From Bacteroides sp. 51 (lineage in GTDB: Bacteria > Bacteroidota > Bacteroidia > Bacteroidales > Bacteroidaceae), in the NCBI RefSeq assembly GCF_010500965.1, contig NZ_QVMI01000012.1, positions 50,061 to 114,060 on the forward strand: DNA of 64,000 nt. The letters are read 5' to 3'. The notes under the pieces were generated by a model. That model did not search any database and was not told where the DNA came from. It saw only the letters and a program-made list of their open reading frames with translations. Each line of letters opens with the position of its first letter. Position 1 is the stretch's first letter. Of this stretch, positions 35,089-44,305 are shown piece by piece. The position numbers were made by a program, and so were the translations under genes.

Positions 35089-37314
35089 ATGTCAATCATG
35101 AAAATCAAAAGCATACTTTTATTAACTGTCATTATTTGTATATCTGCTTCCATGAAAGCACAAACTCCCATCTATCTTAATGATAATAAACCCATTGAAG
35201 AAAGGGTGAAAGATGCCCTCAGCCGCATGACACTGGAGGAGAAGGTGCGGCTTTGCTATGCACAAAGCAAATTCAGTAGTGCGGGTGTTCCCCGTTTGGG
35301 GATTCCTGAAATATGGATGAGTGATGGACCACATGGTGTACGTGAAGAAATACAATGGAATTCCTGGGCAAACGCCGGGTGGACGAACGACTTTTGCACA
35401 GCGTTTCCTGCTCTTACCTGTCTGGCGGCAACCTGGAATCCGGAGATGTCTGCATTGTATGGCAAAGCAATTGGCGAAGAAGCCCGCTATCGCAAAAAAG
35501 ATGTATTATTAGGCCCGGGAGTAAATATCTACCGCACACCTCTCAATGGCCGAAACTTCGAATATATGGGCGAAGACCCTTATCTGGCCTCGGTAATGGT
35601 TGTACCTTACATCCGTGAAGTACAAAAGAATGGAGTAGCCGCTTGCGTAAAACACTATGCCCTGAACAATCAGGAACTGTGGCGCGGACATATTGATGTG
35701 GAACTGAGCGACCGGGCATTGCACGAAATCTATCTTCCCGCTTTCAAAGCGTCCGTCATAGAAGGAGGGGCATGGAGCATCATGGGTGCCTACAACAAAC
35801 TCCGGGGCGAACATTGTTGCCACAACGATTTGTTACTGAATAGAATTTTAAAAGGCGATTGGGCATTCGATGGTTGTGTCATCACTGACTGGGGCGGAGC
35901 ACACAACACGCGTGAGGCTGCACTTAATGGATTGGATATCGAAATGGGTTCTTATACCGATGGTCTGACCAGCGAATCAGAATTTACTTACGACGATTAC
36001 TACCTAGGGAATTCTTACCTGAAAGGATTGAAAGACGGCACATATCCGATGAGTACCATTGATGATAAGGCAAGCCGCATACTACGCATGATATTCCGTA
36101 CAGTTATGAACCGTGACAGGCCTTGGGGAACATTCACCACCGAAGAGCATTTCGATGTGGCCCGCACCATTGCGGAAGAGGGTATCGTGTTACTCAAAAA
36201 CAGCCCGGTAGCCAAAAAGGAACCGGCATTACTTCCTCTTGATGACTCTCTATACAAAAAGATCCTAGTTGTCGGAGAAAACGCCACTCGCAGTCTGACA
36301 CAAGGTGGAGGCTCGTCCGAGCTGAAAGTGAAAAAAGAAGTTTCTCCTTTAGATGCTCTGAAAGCGTTATATGGCGCAAAGATAATCCATACACAAGGAT
36401 ATGAATCGGGACGCCCTCTATATTCCAGTGTTGATGAAATCCCCGCCGAAGTGAGTGCGAAACTACGCGATGAAGCCATTGAAAAAGCCAAAGAAGCCGA
36501 CTTAGTGATTTATGTCGGTGGACTGAACAAAAACCACTTGCAGGATTGCGAAGCAGCAGACCGGACAATATACGAACTTCCTTTCGGACAAAATGAATTG
36601 ATAGAAGGCATTCTAAATGTTAATCCAAACATGGTAATGGTGCTACTGAGTGGAAATGCCGTTGAAATGCCTTGGGTAAAACGAGTACCTGCCATCGTAC
36701 AAGGATGGTATTTGGGTAGTGAAGCCGGCAGTGCATTGGCAAATATACTTAGCGGCGAGATCAATCCAAGTGGAAAACTTCCCTTCTCTTTCCCTGTGAA
36801 GCTTGCCGACAATGGTGCACATGCTTTCGATGCCCTAAGCTATCCAGGCGATAATGTCAAAGAGATATATAGAGAAGATATTCTGGTAGGTTATCGTTGG
36901 CATGATACGAAAAAGACCCCAGCTCTTTATTCCTTCGGCCACGGGTTGAGCTATACTACCTTCGGTTACGGAAAGGCAATACTTTCTGAACGGAATATGA
37001 CGCTTAATGGTAGCATAGAAGTCACCATTCCGGTTACCAATACCGGTAATCGCGAAGGAAAAGAAGTGGTGCAGCTATACATCGGTGACGAAAAAAGTAG
37101 TCTGGTTCGTCCGCTGAAAGAACTGAAATACTTCAACAAGGTAACCCTGAAACCCGGTGAAACAAAGAATGTGAAATTTATTATTATGCCTGATGATCTA
37201 AAGTTCTACGACGATAAACGCGAAGAATGGATCGCAGAACCGGGCAAGTTCAACGTCTACATAGGTACCTCGTCAACGGATATACGTTCGGCAGTAGGTT
37301 TTAATCTTCAATAA
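35089..37314 (+). CDS. GH3 beta-glucosidase-type enzyme
   Basis: 741 residues with signal peptide (start 35089 or the ATG 9 bp later). Domain order: N-terminal TIM barrel with MSDGPHGVREE and nucleophile Asp267 in VITDWGGAHN, second alpha/beta sandwich (ILVVGENA, GLNKNHLQDCE, EMPWVKRVPAIVQGWYLG) and a C-terminal fibronectin-III-like domain (VTNTGNREGKEVVQLYI). GH3 exo-enzymes release single beta-linked sugars, mostly glucose, from oligosaccharides in the periplasm. It matches the endo-GH5/GH9 genes around it. Confidence 0.94.
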   Translation: MSIMKIKSILLLTVIICISASMKAQTPIYLNDNKPIEERVKDALSRMTLEEKVRLCYAQSKFSSAGVPRLGIPEIWMSDGPHGVREEIQWNSWANAGWTNDFCTAFPALTCLAATWNPEMSALYGKAIGEEARYRKKDVLLGPGVNIYRTPLNGRNFEYMGEDPYLASVMVVPYIREVQKNGVAACVKHYALNNQELWRGHIDVELSDRALHEIYLPAFKASVIEGGAWSIMGAYNKLRGEHCCHNDLLLNRILKGDWAFDGCVITDWGGAHNTREAALNGLDIEMGSYTDGLTSESEFTYDDYYLGNSYLKGLKDGTYPMSTIDDKASRILRMIFRTVMNRDRPWGTFTTEEHFDVARTIAEEGIVLLKNSPVAKKEPALLPLDDSLYKKILVVGENATRSLTQGGGSSELKVKKEVSPLDALKALYGAKIIHTQGYESGRPLYSSVDEIPAEVSAKLRDEAIEKAKEADLVIYVGGLNKNHLQDCEAADRTIYELPFGQNELIEGILNVNPNMVMVLLSGNAVEMPWVKRVPAIVQGWYLGSEAGSALANILSGEINPSGKLPFSFPVKLADNGAHAFDALSYPGDNVKEIYREDILVGYRWHDTKKTPALYSFGHGLSYTTFGYGKAILSERNMTLNGSIEVTIPVTNTGNREGKEVVQLYIGDEKSSLVRPLKELKYFNKVTLKPGETKNVKFIIMPDDLKFYDDKREEWIAEPGKFNVYIGTSSTDIRSAVGFNLQ

Positions 37315-37338
37315 AGCAAACCATTTAAAGTTATTCTT

Positions 37339-38997
37339 ATGAAAATGCAACTTTATCTTATTTTAGTCATGTCCTTTACGGTGTTGCTGGGTTGCAAAAG
37401 CTCGGTGCCCGAGTCGAAAGTAACAGATGTCATTCGTCTCAATTCGCTCGGCTTTCTGCCGGGCGCCGTTAAGCAGGCTAGCTTGACGCAGGACGCAAAG
37501 AAATTTCACATAAGAGATGCCGCAAGCGGAAAAATAGTGTTTAAAGGAAAAGCTGCCGACCCCGTAACGCAAGCAGATGTGAACCAAACAATCTGGATTG
37601 CAGATTTCTCTCAAGTAAAGATTCCCGGTGCTTATTATCTTGAAATTCCCGGTGTGGGGCGCTCTACCGATTTTTCAATCAGCGACAAAGTATACAACGA
37701 TGCATACATCACTTCAATGCGTGCATTCTATCTTTGGCGTTGTGGAATGGAAGTACAGGGCGATTATAATGGTATACACTATCATCAGTATGCTTGCCAT
37801 TTGAACGACGGCTATGAAGATTATGTAGGCAATAAAGAAGTTCATCGTGATGGTACGCAAGGATGGCATGATGCTGGTGATTATGGAAAATATACCGTCA
37901 ATGCAGGTGTCACAGTTGGAGTTTTGTTTATGGCATGGGAAAATTTTCAATCCCGGTTAAACTCAATCTCATTGGATTTGCCGGAAACGGCTTCGGGATT
38001 TCCCGAATTCCTGAAAGAGATGAAATGGGAAATTGATTGGTTGTTGAAAATGCAGTATTCCGATGGATCGGGTAGAGTGTCGCATAAACTGACTCGTACT
38101 AGCTTTTCCGGCTTTATAATGCCTGATAAAGATGATGGGAAGCGCTACTTTACGGAGTGGGGTTCAGCAGCTACAGCCAGCTTTGTAGCTATGATGGCCC
38201 AGGCTGCTCGCATCTTTGAGCCTTACGACAAAGAGTATGCAAAGAAATGCTTGGATGCAGCGACCGTAAGTTATCGTTTCCTGGTACGAAATCCAGAGGA
38301 TAAAGGGTTTGTCCAAGGCGATTTTAATACAGGTGGATACCAGACATCCGATCCGGACGATCGCATCTGGGCTGCCGCCGAAATGTGGGCAACTACCGGA
38401 GATGTTCAATATCTTGCCGACTTTGAAGACCGTGCACGAAAAATGGATTTTACGGTAGAGGAAAACTGGGACTGGGGAAATGTATCGAACCTGGGCATGT
38501 TTACCTATATCTTGTCGGAAAGGCAAGGAAAGGATAAAAATGTGGAAGAGGCAATCAGACGTAACATCATCTCGGTGAGTAATCAAATTGTAGACAATAT
38601 ACACAATGATGTATACCGCCGTCCGTTGCCCGGCAGATACTATTGGGGCTGCAATGGAGGAGTTGCCAGACAAACCGTAAACTTGTTTGTTGCAGATAAA
38701 CTTTCGCCGGATAAAAAATATGAAAATGCAGCACTTGATATTATCGGTCACTTGTTCGGTCGGAATTATTATAATCGTTCCTATATAACAGGTTTAGGTA
38801 TCAATCCACCAATGTTTCCTCACGATCGTCGTTCGGCTGCCGACAACATTGCCGATCCGTGGCCAGGATACATCGTGGGAGGAGGGCATACTGCTACCGA
38901 TTGGATTGATGAAGAGGGTAGCTTCTCTCACAATGAAGTTGCTATAAACTGGCAGGCACCTTTAGTCTTTGCCTTAGGATGGTTTGTACAAAAGTAA
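37339..38997 (+). CDS. GH9 endoglucanase lipoprotein
   Basis: 552 residues. Lipobox VLLGCKSS. An immunoglobulin-like CelD-N domain (about 30-110) precedes the alpha6/alpha6 GH9 barrel. Asp178 and Asp181 in GWHDAGDYGKY are the catalytic base pair, and Glu533 in SHNEVAINW is the catalytic acid; the NPP...DRRSAAD segment near 490 is the C-terminal GH9 signature. GH9 enzymes are inverting beta-1,4-glucanases. A second backbone-cutting enzyme with lipid anchor implies a robust beta-1,4-glucan target. Confidence 0.94.
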   Translation: MKMQLYLILVMSFTVLLGCKSSVPESKVTDVIRLNSLGFLPGAVKQASLTQDAKKFHIRDAASGKIVFKGKAADPVTQADVNQTIWIADFSQVKIPGAYYLEIPGVGRSTDFSISDKVYNDAYITSMRAFYLWRCGMEVQGDYNGIHYHQYACHLNDGYEDYVGNKEVHRDGTQGWHDAGDYGKYTVNAGVTVGVLFMAWENFQSRLNSISLDLPETASGFPEFLKEMKWEIDWLLKMQYSDGSGRVSHKLTRTSFSGFIMPDKDDGKRYFTEWGSAATASFVAMMAQAARIFEPYDKEYAKKCLDAATVSYRFLVRNPEDKGFVQGDFNTGGYQTSDPDDRIWAAAEMWATTGDVQYLADFEDRARKMDFTVEENWDWGNVSNLGMFTYILSERQGKDKNVEEAIRRNIISVSNQIVDNIHNDVYRRPLPGRYYWGCNGGVARQTVNLFVADKLSPDKKYENAALDIIGHLFGRNYYNRSYITGLGINPPMFPHDRRSAADNIADPWPGYIVGGGHTATDWIDEEGSFSHNEVAINWQAPLVFALGWFVQK

Positions 38998-39008
38998 ACT
39001 TTAAGAAT

Positions 39009-40073
39009 ATGTTAAACAGACGTAGCTTTATTCGCATTCTATCGATGATTACTCCTGCTATAGCCTTGGGAGGGGTGACAGTACATGCAACGAATCATGA
39101 AGAAAAAAAACAAGGTTATAGTTCGCTAATACACAAAGCCCGGAATGCCATGTTGGCCATGCAGCGAGCTTCATGGGAGCAAGGAACAGCAATACAGGTA
39201 ATGATCGAATGTGAAGATCACGAAATGTTGCGGATGATGGTAGATGAAGCTATCCTGAGACAATCACATGATGGACGTACCTGTATGCTTGGCTCTGATC
39301 ATAATGTAACAGATCCTATTGCCGCCGGATATGGAATACTGAAAGCTTATGACTTGTTTAAAGAAGAAAAATATAAAGCAGCAGCTGATCGTCTGTATGA
39401 TTATTGCAAGAATCAGGCTCCCCGGGATCAGTCTGGAACATTGTATCACCTAAATGATAGTAAACAGTTATGGAGCGATTCCATTTATATGGTTCCTCCT
39501 TTCTTGGCTGCATATAAAGATTATGACGAATGTATGAAGCAATGTCGGGGCTATCGAGCTCGACTGTGGCAGCCTGAAAAGAAGCTTTATTCACACCGTT
39601 GGAGTGATGATGAGAATAGTCTTATAACTGAGAGATGTTGGGGTGGCGGAAATGGCTGGGCAGCTGCTTCTTTTGCTATCATTTACGAATTACTCCCCAA
39701 AGAACTACAGGAATATAGAGAGGAGGTGAGTTCTTATTTAGTTGAGCTTTTAGAAGGGTTACTGAATAATATGCGCTCTGATGGCCTGTTTCATGATGTC
39801 GTGGATAATCCACAAACGTATATTGAAACTAATCTCTCTCAAATGGCTTCTTTTGCTATTTATAAAGCTGTAAGGAATAAAGCTATTGATCCTGGTTATC
39901 TGAAAATAGCCAGAAAAATGCAAAAAGGTGCACTTTCTAAGGTAGACCAGTTCGGATATGTACAAGGCGCTGCCGGTTCGCCAATGTTTAATGCACCGGG
40001 GGTATCTAGCGAAGCACAAGCCTTTCTACTCATGATGATTGCGGAAGAAAATAAAATTTCTCATGACAAATAA
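39009..40073 (+). CDS. GH105-like uronyl hydrolase
   Basis: 354 residues from the ATG at 39009; the frame extends upstream to 38979 but this would overlap the GH9 gene and hide the signal. The N-terminus MLNRRSFIRILSMITPAIALGG resembles a twin-arginine or Sec signal. The alpha6/alpha6 barrel has the GH105/GH88 marks SWEQGTAIQ, LWSDSIYMVPPFL (Asp157) and CWGGGNGWAAAS. GH105 enzymes hydrate and release unsaturated uronic acids left by lyases. No polysaccharide lyase gene is present in this locus, so either one is encoded elsewhere or the enzyme acts on another uronide. Confidence 0.85.
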   Translation: MLNRRSFIRILSMITPAIALGGVTVHATNHEEKKQGYSSLIHKARNAMLAMQRASWEQGTAIQVMIECEDHEMLRMMVDEAILRQSHDGRTCMLGSDHNVTDPIAAGYGILKAYDLFKEEKYKAAADRLYDYCKNQAPRDQSGTLYHLNDSKQLWSDSIYMVPPFLAAYKDYDECMKQCRGYRARLWQPEKKLYSHRWSDDENSLITERCWGGGNGWAAASFAIIYELLPKELQEYREEVSSYLVELLEGLLNNMRSDGLFHDVVDNPQTYIETNLSQMASFAIYKAVRNKAIDPGYLKIARKMQKGALSKVDQFGYVQGAAGSPMFNAPGVSSEAQAFLLMMIAEENKISHDK

Positions 40074-40179
40074 ATCGTGAAAACCGAACTGTGCTTAGAA
40101 AGAAATGTTTGTCTATTCCCTATATTTATGTAGCAAAGGTGTCTACTCAAATACTATACAACTATAAAAACATTTACTT

Positions 40180-41286
40180 ATGAAAAGGACAATTTTAATT
40201 TCTGCCACTTTGCTGGTACTTATGTGTATTTTCTCAAGTGAATTATCGGCCCAATCTCCATCTGCCACTTTCAAAGCTAAAAAAGGTGTAAACATTAGTC
40301 ACTGGCTATCGCAAAGCCGTGCAAGAGGGGAGGCCCGTCTGAATTATTTCACGAAGAACGATGCAAAACACCTGGCTGCTCTCGGATTCGACCATCTGCG
40401 AATACCCATCGACGAAGAACAAATGTTTACTGAAAATGGGGGAAAAGAACAGGAAGCCTTTCAACTTCTGCATAATGCCCTTAGCTGGTGCCAGGAGTAT
40501 AAGCTAAAAGCTGTGGTTGATTTACATATTCTGCGGTCCCACTTTTTCAATGCAGCAGAGAAACCTCTGTTTACTGAAGTGAAAGCCCAGGAACAATTCT
40601 ATAACTGCTGGCGGTTGTTGTCGGAAGAGTTGAAAAAATATCCGAATGAAATGCTAGCCTATGAACTGATGAACGAACCTGTTGCTGATGACCCCGAAAT
40701 ATGGAATGTTATAGCAAATCGTTGCTTAAAAGAAGTTCGAAAACACGAACCTAACCGAACTATTATTATCGGCTCCAATCGTTGGCAAAGTTTTGAAACA
40801 GTTAAAGACCTGCGGATTCCGGCAAATGATAAAAATCTGATTATTAGTTTTCATTATTATGGTCCTATGCTACTTACTCATTACAGAGCCGGGTGGTCGG
40901 GCACCCGGGATTATGAAGGACCAGTGCACTACCCCGGACTACTCGTTAAACCGGAAGAATTGGCACAACAACCTGCCAACATACAAGAAAAATACGCTTA
41001 TGCAACAACGACTACCTGCAATATTGAAACCATTTCCCGCGATTTTAAGCAAGTAGCTGATGTCGCAAAAAAGTATGGCTTGGCTGTTTATTGCGGTGAG
41101 TTTGGCTGTATCACCAAAGCACCTGAAGGACCCAGTGCAGCTTGGTATAAAGATATGGGCACTTTATTTAAACAATATGATTTTGGTTTTGCTGCCTGGG
41201 ACTTTAAAGGCGATTTTGGAGTAAAGAGAAACGGACAATGGGTTGGATTTATCATAGAACCTTTAACCGGAAAGAAAGTCAAGTAA
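40180..41286 (+). CDS. GH5 glycoside hydrolase 2
   Basis: 368 residues with signal peptide (IFSSELSAQS). GH5 marks: KKGVNISHWLSQ at the first strand, FDHLRIPID, acid/base Glu166 in YELMNEPV, SFHYYGP, and nucleophile Glu307 in YCGEFGC; FAAWDFKGDFG is the terminal strand. It belongs to a different branch from the GH5 at 33183 (little similarity beyond the catalytic motifs). Probably a periplasmic endo/exo-beta-glucosidase acting on imported oligosaccharides. A 106-bp gap upstream may hold a weak secondary promoter (TATTTATG). Confidence 0.9.
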   Translation: MKRTILISATLLVLMCIFSSELSAQSPSATFKAKKGVNISHWLSQSRARGEARLNYFTKNDAKHLAALGFDHLRIPIDEEQMFTENGGKEQEAFQLLHNALSWCQEYKLKAVVDLHILRSHFFNAAEKPLFTEVKAQEQFYNCWRLLSEELKKYPNEMLAYELMNEPVADDPEIWNVIANRCLKEVRKHEPNRTIIIGSNRWQSFETVKDLRIPANDKNLIISFHYYGPMLLTHYRAGWSGTRDYEGPVHYPGLLVKPEELAQQPANIQEKYAYATTTTCNIETISRDFKQVADVAKKYGLAVYCGEFGCITKAPEGPSAAWYKDMGTLFKQYDFGFAAWDFKGDFGVKRNGQWVGFIIEPLTGKKVK

Positions 41287-41315
41287 ATTATTGTGATATA
41301 AATAGTATATATTCT

Positions 41316-43184
41316 ATGAAACGGATTACATATATTTTTGTAATGTTGTTGGTAGCCATAGCTGTCAATGCCGGCAACTACAAAAGCTTCAAAGTTTCGG
41401 TTTACACCCGGGCTTACGAAGTAGAAAAGATGAAAGACCTGCACTGGTTGGATTCAACCTGGACAATTATTTCCAATCAACTTAAAGTAGATAAAATATA
41501 TCTTGAAACTCATCGCGATCTGTTGATTGTACCAAGCGAAACGCTTGAGCAGGCCAAGAAGTATTTTCAAAGTAAAGGAATTGAGGTCGGAGGTGGTATC
41601 ACCTATACGATCAATGAAGCCAATAGCTTTGAAACCTTTTGCTATTCAGATCCTGAACACCGTAAATTGGTTCAGAAAATAGCCGAACATACGGCACGGC
41701 ATTTCGATGATTTTATTCTGGACGATTTTTTCTTTACCAGCTGTAAATCGGACATTGAAATCAAGGCCAAAGGAAATCAGAGTTGGACGGACTACCGTAT
41801 TAAGCTAATGACCGAGGCTGGTCAGAACCTGATAGTCAAACCATCAAAGAAGATAAATCCGAATGTAAAGATTATCATTAAATACCCAAATTGGTATGAC
41901 CACTTTCAAGGATTAGGCTTTAACTTAGATACAGGTCCAAAGATATTTGATGGTATCTGGAGCGGAACAGAGACCCGCGACCCGTCGACAGCCCAGCATT
42001 TGCAAAACTACCTGAGCTACAACATTGTCCGCTACTTCGACAATCTGCGTCCCGGATTCAATCTCGGAGGATGGGTCGATTCGGGCGGTTCGCATATGGG
42101 AATGGACCGATATGCAGAACAACTTTGGTTGTCCATGTTTGCGAAAGCTCCGGAAATTGCTCTTTTTGCCTACAATCAATTGTTAGGAACAGCTCTTCGG
42201 CCCGAGATACACCGTACACCCTGGCAAGGACAAGGAACGAGTTTCGATTACGATGAAATGGTGAAGCCAATCCAGCTGCCGGATGGTCAGACCATACTAC
42301 CGACGACCATTGCGCGGGTTGCCGGTATGGCATTGGAGTCGGTCGATCAGTTTGTTCATAAATTAGGTAATCCCATCGGGATAAAATCGTATAAACCTTA
42401 TCATTCTTCGGGAGATGATTTCCTGCAGAACTATTTAGGCATGATTGGATTGCCTATGGATATGATACCGGAATTTCCAACGGATGAAAAGGTCGTATTA
42501 TTAACCGAACAGGCCAAGTACGATCTGGATATCGTTAATAAAATAAAACGACACCTCCAGAAAGGCGGCGATGTAGTGATTACCAGTAGTTTACTGAAAG
42601 CTATTCCGGAAAGAATTGCTGACATTGCTGAACTACGGGTTACCGATTTAAAGGCGATTATTAATGACTTTGGTAACGGTGCAATGACTAAAGATATTCT
42701 CATTCCCCAAGTCCGTTATTATACAAATGATGCCTGGGAGGTTGTCAGCGCCGGTCGCCCTTTGAGTAAAGGAGTAAGCGGCTTCCCTATATTGTTGCGT
42801 GCCGGTTACTCCAAAGGAAACTTGTATGTAATGACTATTCCTGATGATATGGGCAACCTGTACGACTTCCCGGAGACTGTGTTGAATAATTTTCGCAAGG
42901 TACTGTCGCAGGATTTAAGCATACGTATCGAAGCCCCTTCTAAAGTAGCCTTGTTCCTGTATGACAACGACACATTTATTGTCGAATCGTTTATGGACGA
43001 GCCTGTAACGATTCAAATCATTACAAACGAAGAAACTGCCTCGCTGGAAGATATGCTTTCAGGGAGCAAATTGGAAAGTCTGCCGGAAGTAAGACCGACT
43101 AATCGTTGGGTACAAGCGGAGAAAGTAAAGAAGTTCAGGGTAACATTAATGCCTCATTCATATAAAGTATTTAAAACAAAATGA
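41316..43184 (+). CDS. Exported TIM-barrel protein, unclassified glycosidase candidate
   Basis: 622 residues from the ATG at 41316, which gives a signal peptide (IFVMLLVAIAVNAGN); the longer frame from 41238 would overlap the GH5 gene. I do not recognise a named family. The first about 320 residues look like a TIM barrel (KIYLETHRD, GIEVGGGIT, DDFILDDFFFTSC, IIIKYPNWY, IFDGIWSGTETRD, FNLGGWVDSGG). Then comes a flavodoxin/GATase1-like domain (HLQKGGDVVITSSLLK), as in the trimerisation domain of GH42-type galactosidases, and a C-terminal beta-sandwich. Acidic residues in the ILDDFF and SGTETRD strands are candidate catalytic residues. Position at the end of the PUL supports a glycosidase. Low certainty on reaction. 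Confidence 0.65.
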   Translation: MKRITYIFVMLLVAIAVNAGNYKSFKVSVYTRAYEVEKMKDLHWLDSTWTIISNQLKVDKIYLETHRDLLIVPSETLEQAKKYFQSKGIEVGGGITYTINEANSFETFCYSDPEHRKLVQKIAEHTARHFDDFILDDFFFTSCKSDIEIKAKGNQSWTDYRIKLMTEAGQNLIVKPSKKINPNVKIIIKYPNWYDHFQGLGFNLDTGPKIFDGIWSGTETRDPSTAQHLQNYLSYNIVRYFDNLRPGFNLGGWVDSGGSHMGMDRYAEQLWLSMFAKAPEIALFAYNQLLGTALRPEIHRTPWQGQGTSFDYDEMVKPIQLPDGQTILPTTIARVAGMALESVDQFVHKLGNPIGIKSYKPYHSSGDDFLQNYLGMIGLPMDMIPEFPTDEKVVLLTEQAKYDLDIVNKIKRHLQKGGDVVITSSLLKAIPERIADIAELRVTDLKAIINDFGNGAMTKDILIPQVRYYTNDAWEVVSAGRPLSKGVSGFPILLRAGYSKGNLYVMTIPDDMGNLYDFPETVLNNFRKVLSQDLSIRIEAPSKVALFLYDNDTFIVESFMDEPVTIQIITNEETASLEDMLSGSKLESLPEVRPTNRWVQAEKVKKFRVTLMPHSYKVFKTK

Positions 43185-43194
43185 AACAATTGTC

Positions 43195-43746
43195 ATGAAA
43201 TTAAAGAAGTATTTAATTCTACTTATTATTCCCTTGCTTATTACGAGTTGTAAAGAAAAAGAGGGCATTCTTGAGGTAACTGTAGATTACGAACAAAAAG
43301 TTAAATGGGCCAGTGACCAATATGCTGTGTGGATTGAAGACCTTTCGGGTAATTATATCAACACTCTTTTTGTTACTCAATATGCTACCACCGGACAAGC
43401 TTACAATGAACGTCCGGATTGTGTACCACTTTGGATGAGTAAAACCAATCCGGCAGGAATGACTAGCGAGCAGATAGATGCAATATCAGCCGCTACACCC
43501 AACTCAGGCGTTCATACCTATACTTGGAATTTAATCGATAAGGAGGGAAGTAAAATAAGGCCCGGAACGTATGTTTTTGTTTTAGAAGCAACCCTTGACG
43601 GTGATAGTCGGGTCCTTTTTAAGAATGAAATTCATATAGGTAAGAAATCTGCAACATCTGTAGGAATTCCGGAGTATACTCGTCCTGAACGCGAAAAACA
43701 TAAGGATATGATACGTTCGGTTGTAGCAAATTATAAGATTCTCTAA
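43195..43746 (+). CDS. DUF2271-type lipoprotein
   Basis: 183 residues. Lipobox LLITSCKEK. The rest fits DUF2271 periplasmic proteins: VTVDYEQKVKWASDQYAVWIED, RPDCVPLWMS, DAISAATPNSG (like the DA-T/S-GATP motif seen in FMN-binding proteins and their partners) and a Y-T-W-N...G-x-Y strand pair near the end. Such proteins are usually neighbours of PepSY or ApbE flavin-transfer genes; neither is here. Last gene of the PUL, 10 bp after the unclassified glycosidase candidate. Family assignment by motif only. Confidence 0.65.
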   Translation: MKLKKYLILLIIPLLITSCKEKEGILEVTVDYEQKVKWASDQYAVWIEDLSGNYINTLFVTQYATTGQAYNERPDCVPLWMSKTNPAGMTSEQIDAISAATPNSGVHTYTWNLIDKEGSKIRPGTYVFVLEATLDGDSRVLFKNEIHIGKKSATSVGIPEYTRPEREKHKDMIRSVVANYKIL

Positions 43747-43780
43747 TAAAAGCCAGTTGGATAACATATGCTTTAAATAT

Positions 43781-44040
43781 TATAATGTTCATGGGAAGAT
43801 AGACTATCGTACTGCCAGACAAAAGCATATTCCGGATGCCTTGAGTTACTGTCTATTATCGAAAGTACAATAGGTAAAGAACTGGTACATACAGATTATA
43901 TCGAATTGAATAAAAGTAGGAATTGGGGTAATAATTACTTTAAAGGTTCGAGTAGTTGTCGTATTGCTGTAGGACGTTTTTCCGAAAAGGACTTTATGTA
44001 CAGAGGTGTGTATGGTAAGATGGTATTGGTGATACGTTGA
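43781..44040 (+). pseudogene. Unidentified frameshifted remnant at the PUL/mobile-element junction
   Basis: Two overlapping + frames have protein-like content: 43781-43873 (NVHGKIDYRTARQKHIPDA) and 43798-44040 (ELVHTDYIELNKSRNWGN, then a G-R-F-S-x-K-D-F segment ending KMVLVIR). Neither starts with a good ATG, and the first runs into a stop just as the second looks coding, suggesting one gene broken by a frameshift and truncated at its 5' end. The family was not recognised. It marks the border between the PUL and the mobile element. Confidence 0.4.
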
Positions 44041-44077
44041 TTCATAAAATAAGAAGTTGTATATGACTTCTCAGAAG

Positions 44078-44126
44078 CAATGCGTTCGTAGTTTCAATAA
44101 ATTAGAAGCTAAGAACGCATTGTTTC
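44078..44126 (+). terminator. Stem-loop at the end of the PUL region
   Basis: CAATGCGTTC (44078-44087) pairs perfectly with GAACGCATTG (44113-44122), and inner bases pair again (TAG/CTA, TTC/GAA), followed by TTTCTT. A smaller hairpin AGAAGT/ACTTCT lies just before it. Confidence 0.55.
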
Positions 44127-44185
44127 TTATGTATGTCATTTCTTAATGCTTGTTTACACCAATCGTATCCACTCAAATTTAAATA

Positions 44186-44260
44186 ACCACTCAGTTTCAT
44201 AACACTTGATTACTAACATGTCATGAAAAATAAAGACGTGTTTGTGAAAATCTGAGTGGT
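44186..44260. promoter_or_regulatory. Inverted repeat upstream of the XRE regulator
   Basis: ACCACTCAG (44186-44194) and CTGAGTGGT (44252-44260) are perfect inverted copies 57 bp apart; a third partial half-site, CCACTCA, is at about 44169. They lie 46-120 bp upstream of the HTH gene at 44306, which has a TAACTTTG -7-like box at 44293-44300. The arrangement fits an operator bound by a looping or tetrameric repressor, possibly the XRE protein itself. Confidence 0.5.
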
Positions 44261-44305
44261 ACAAATAGTATCGCTTTATTAAGTAGTGGCGATAACTTTG
44301 AATTA

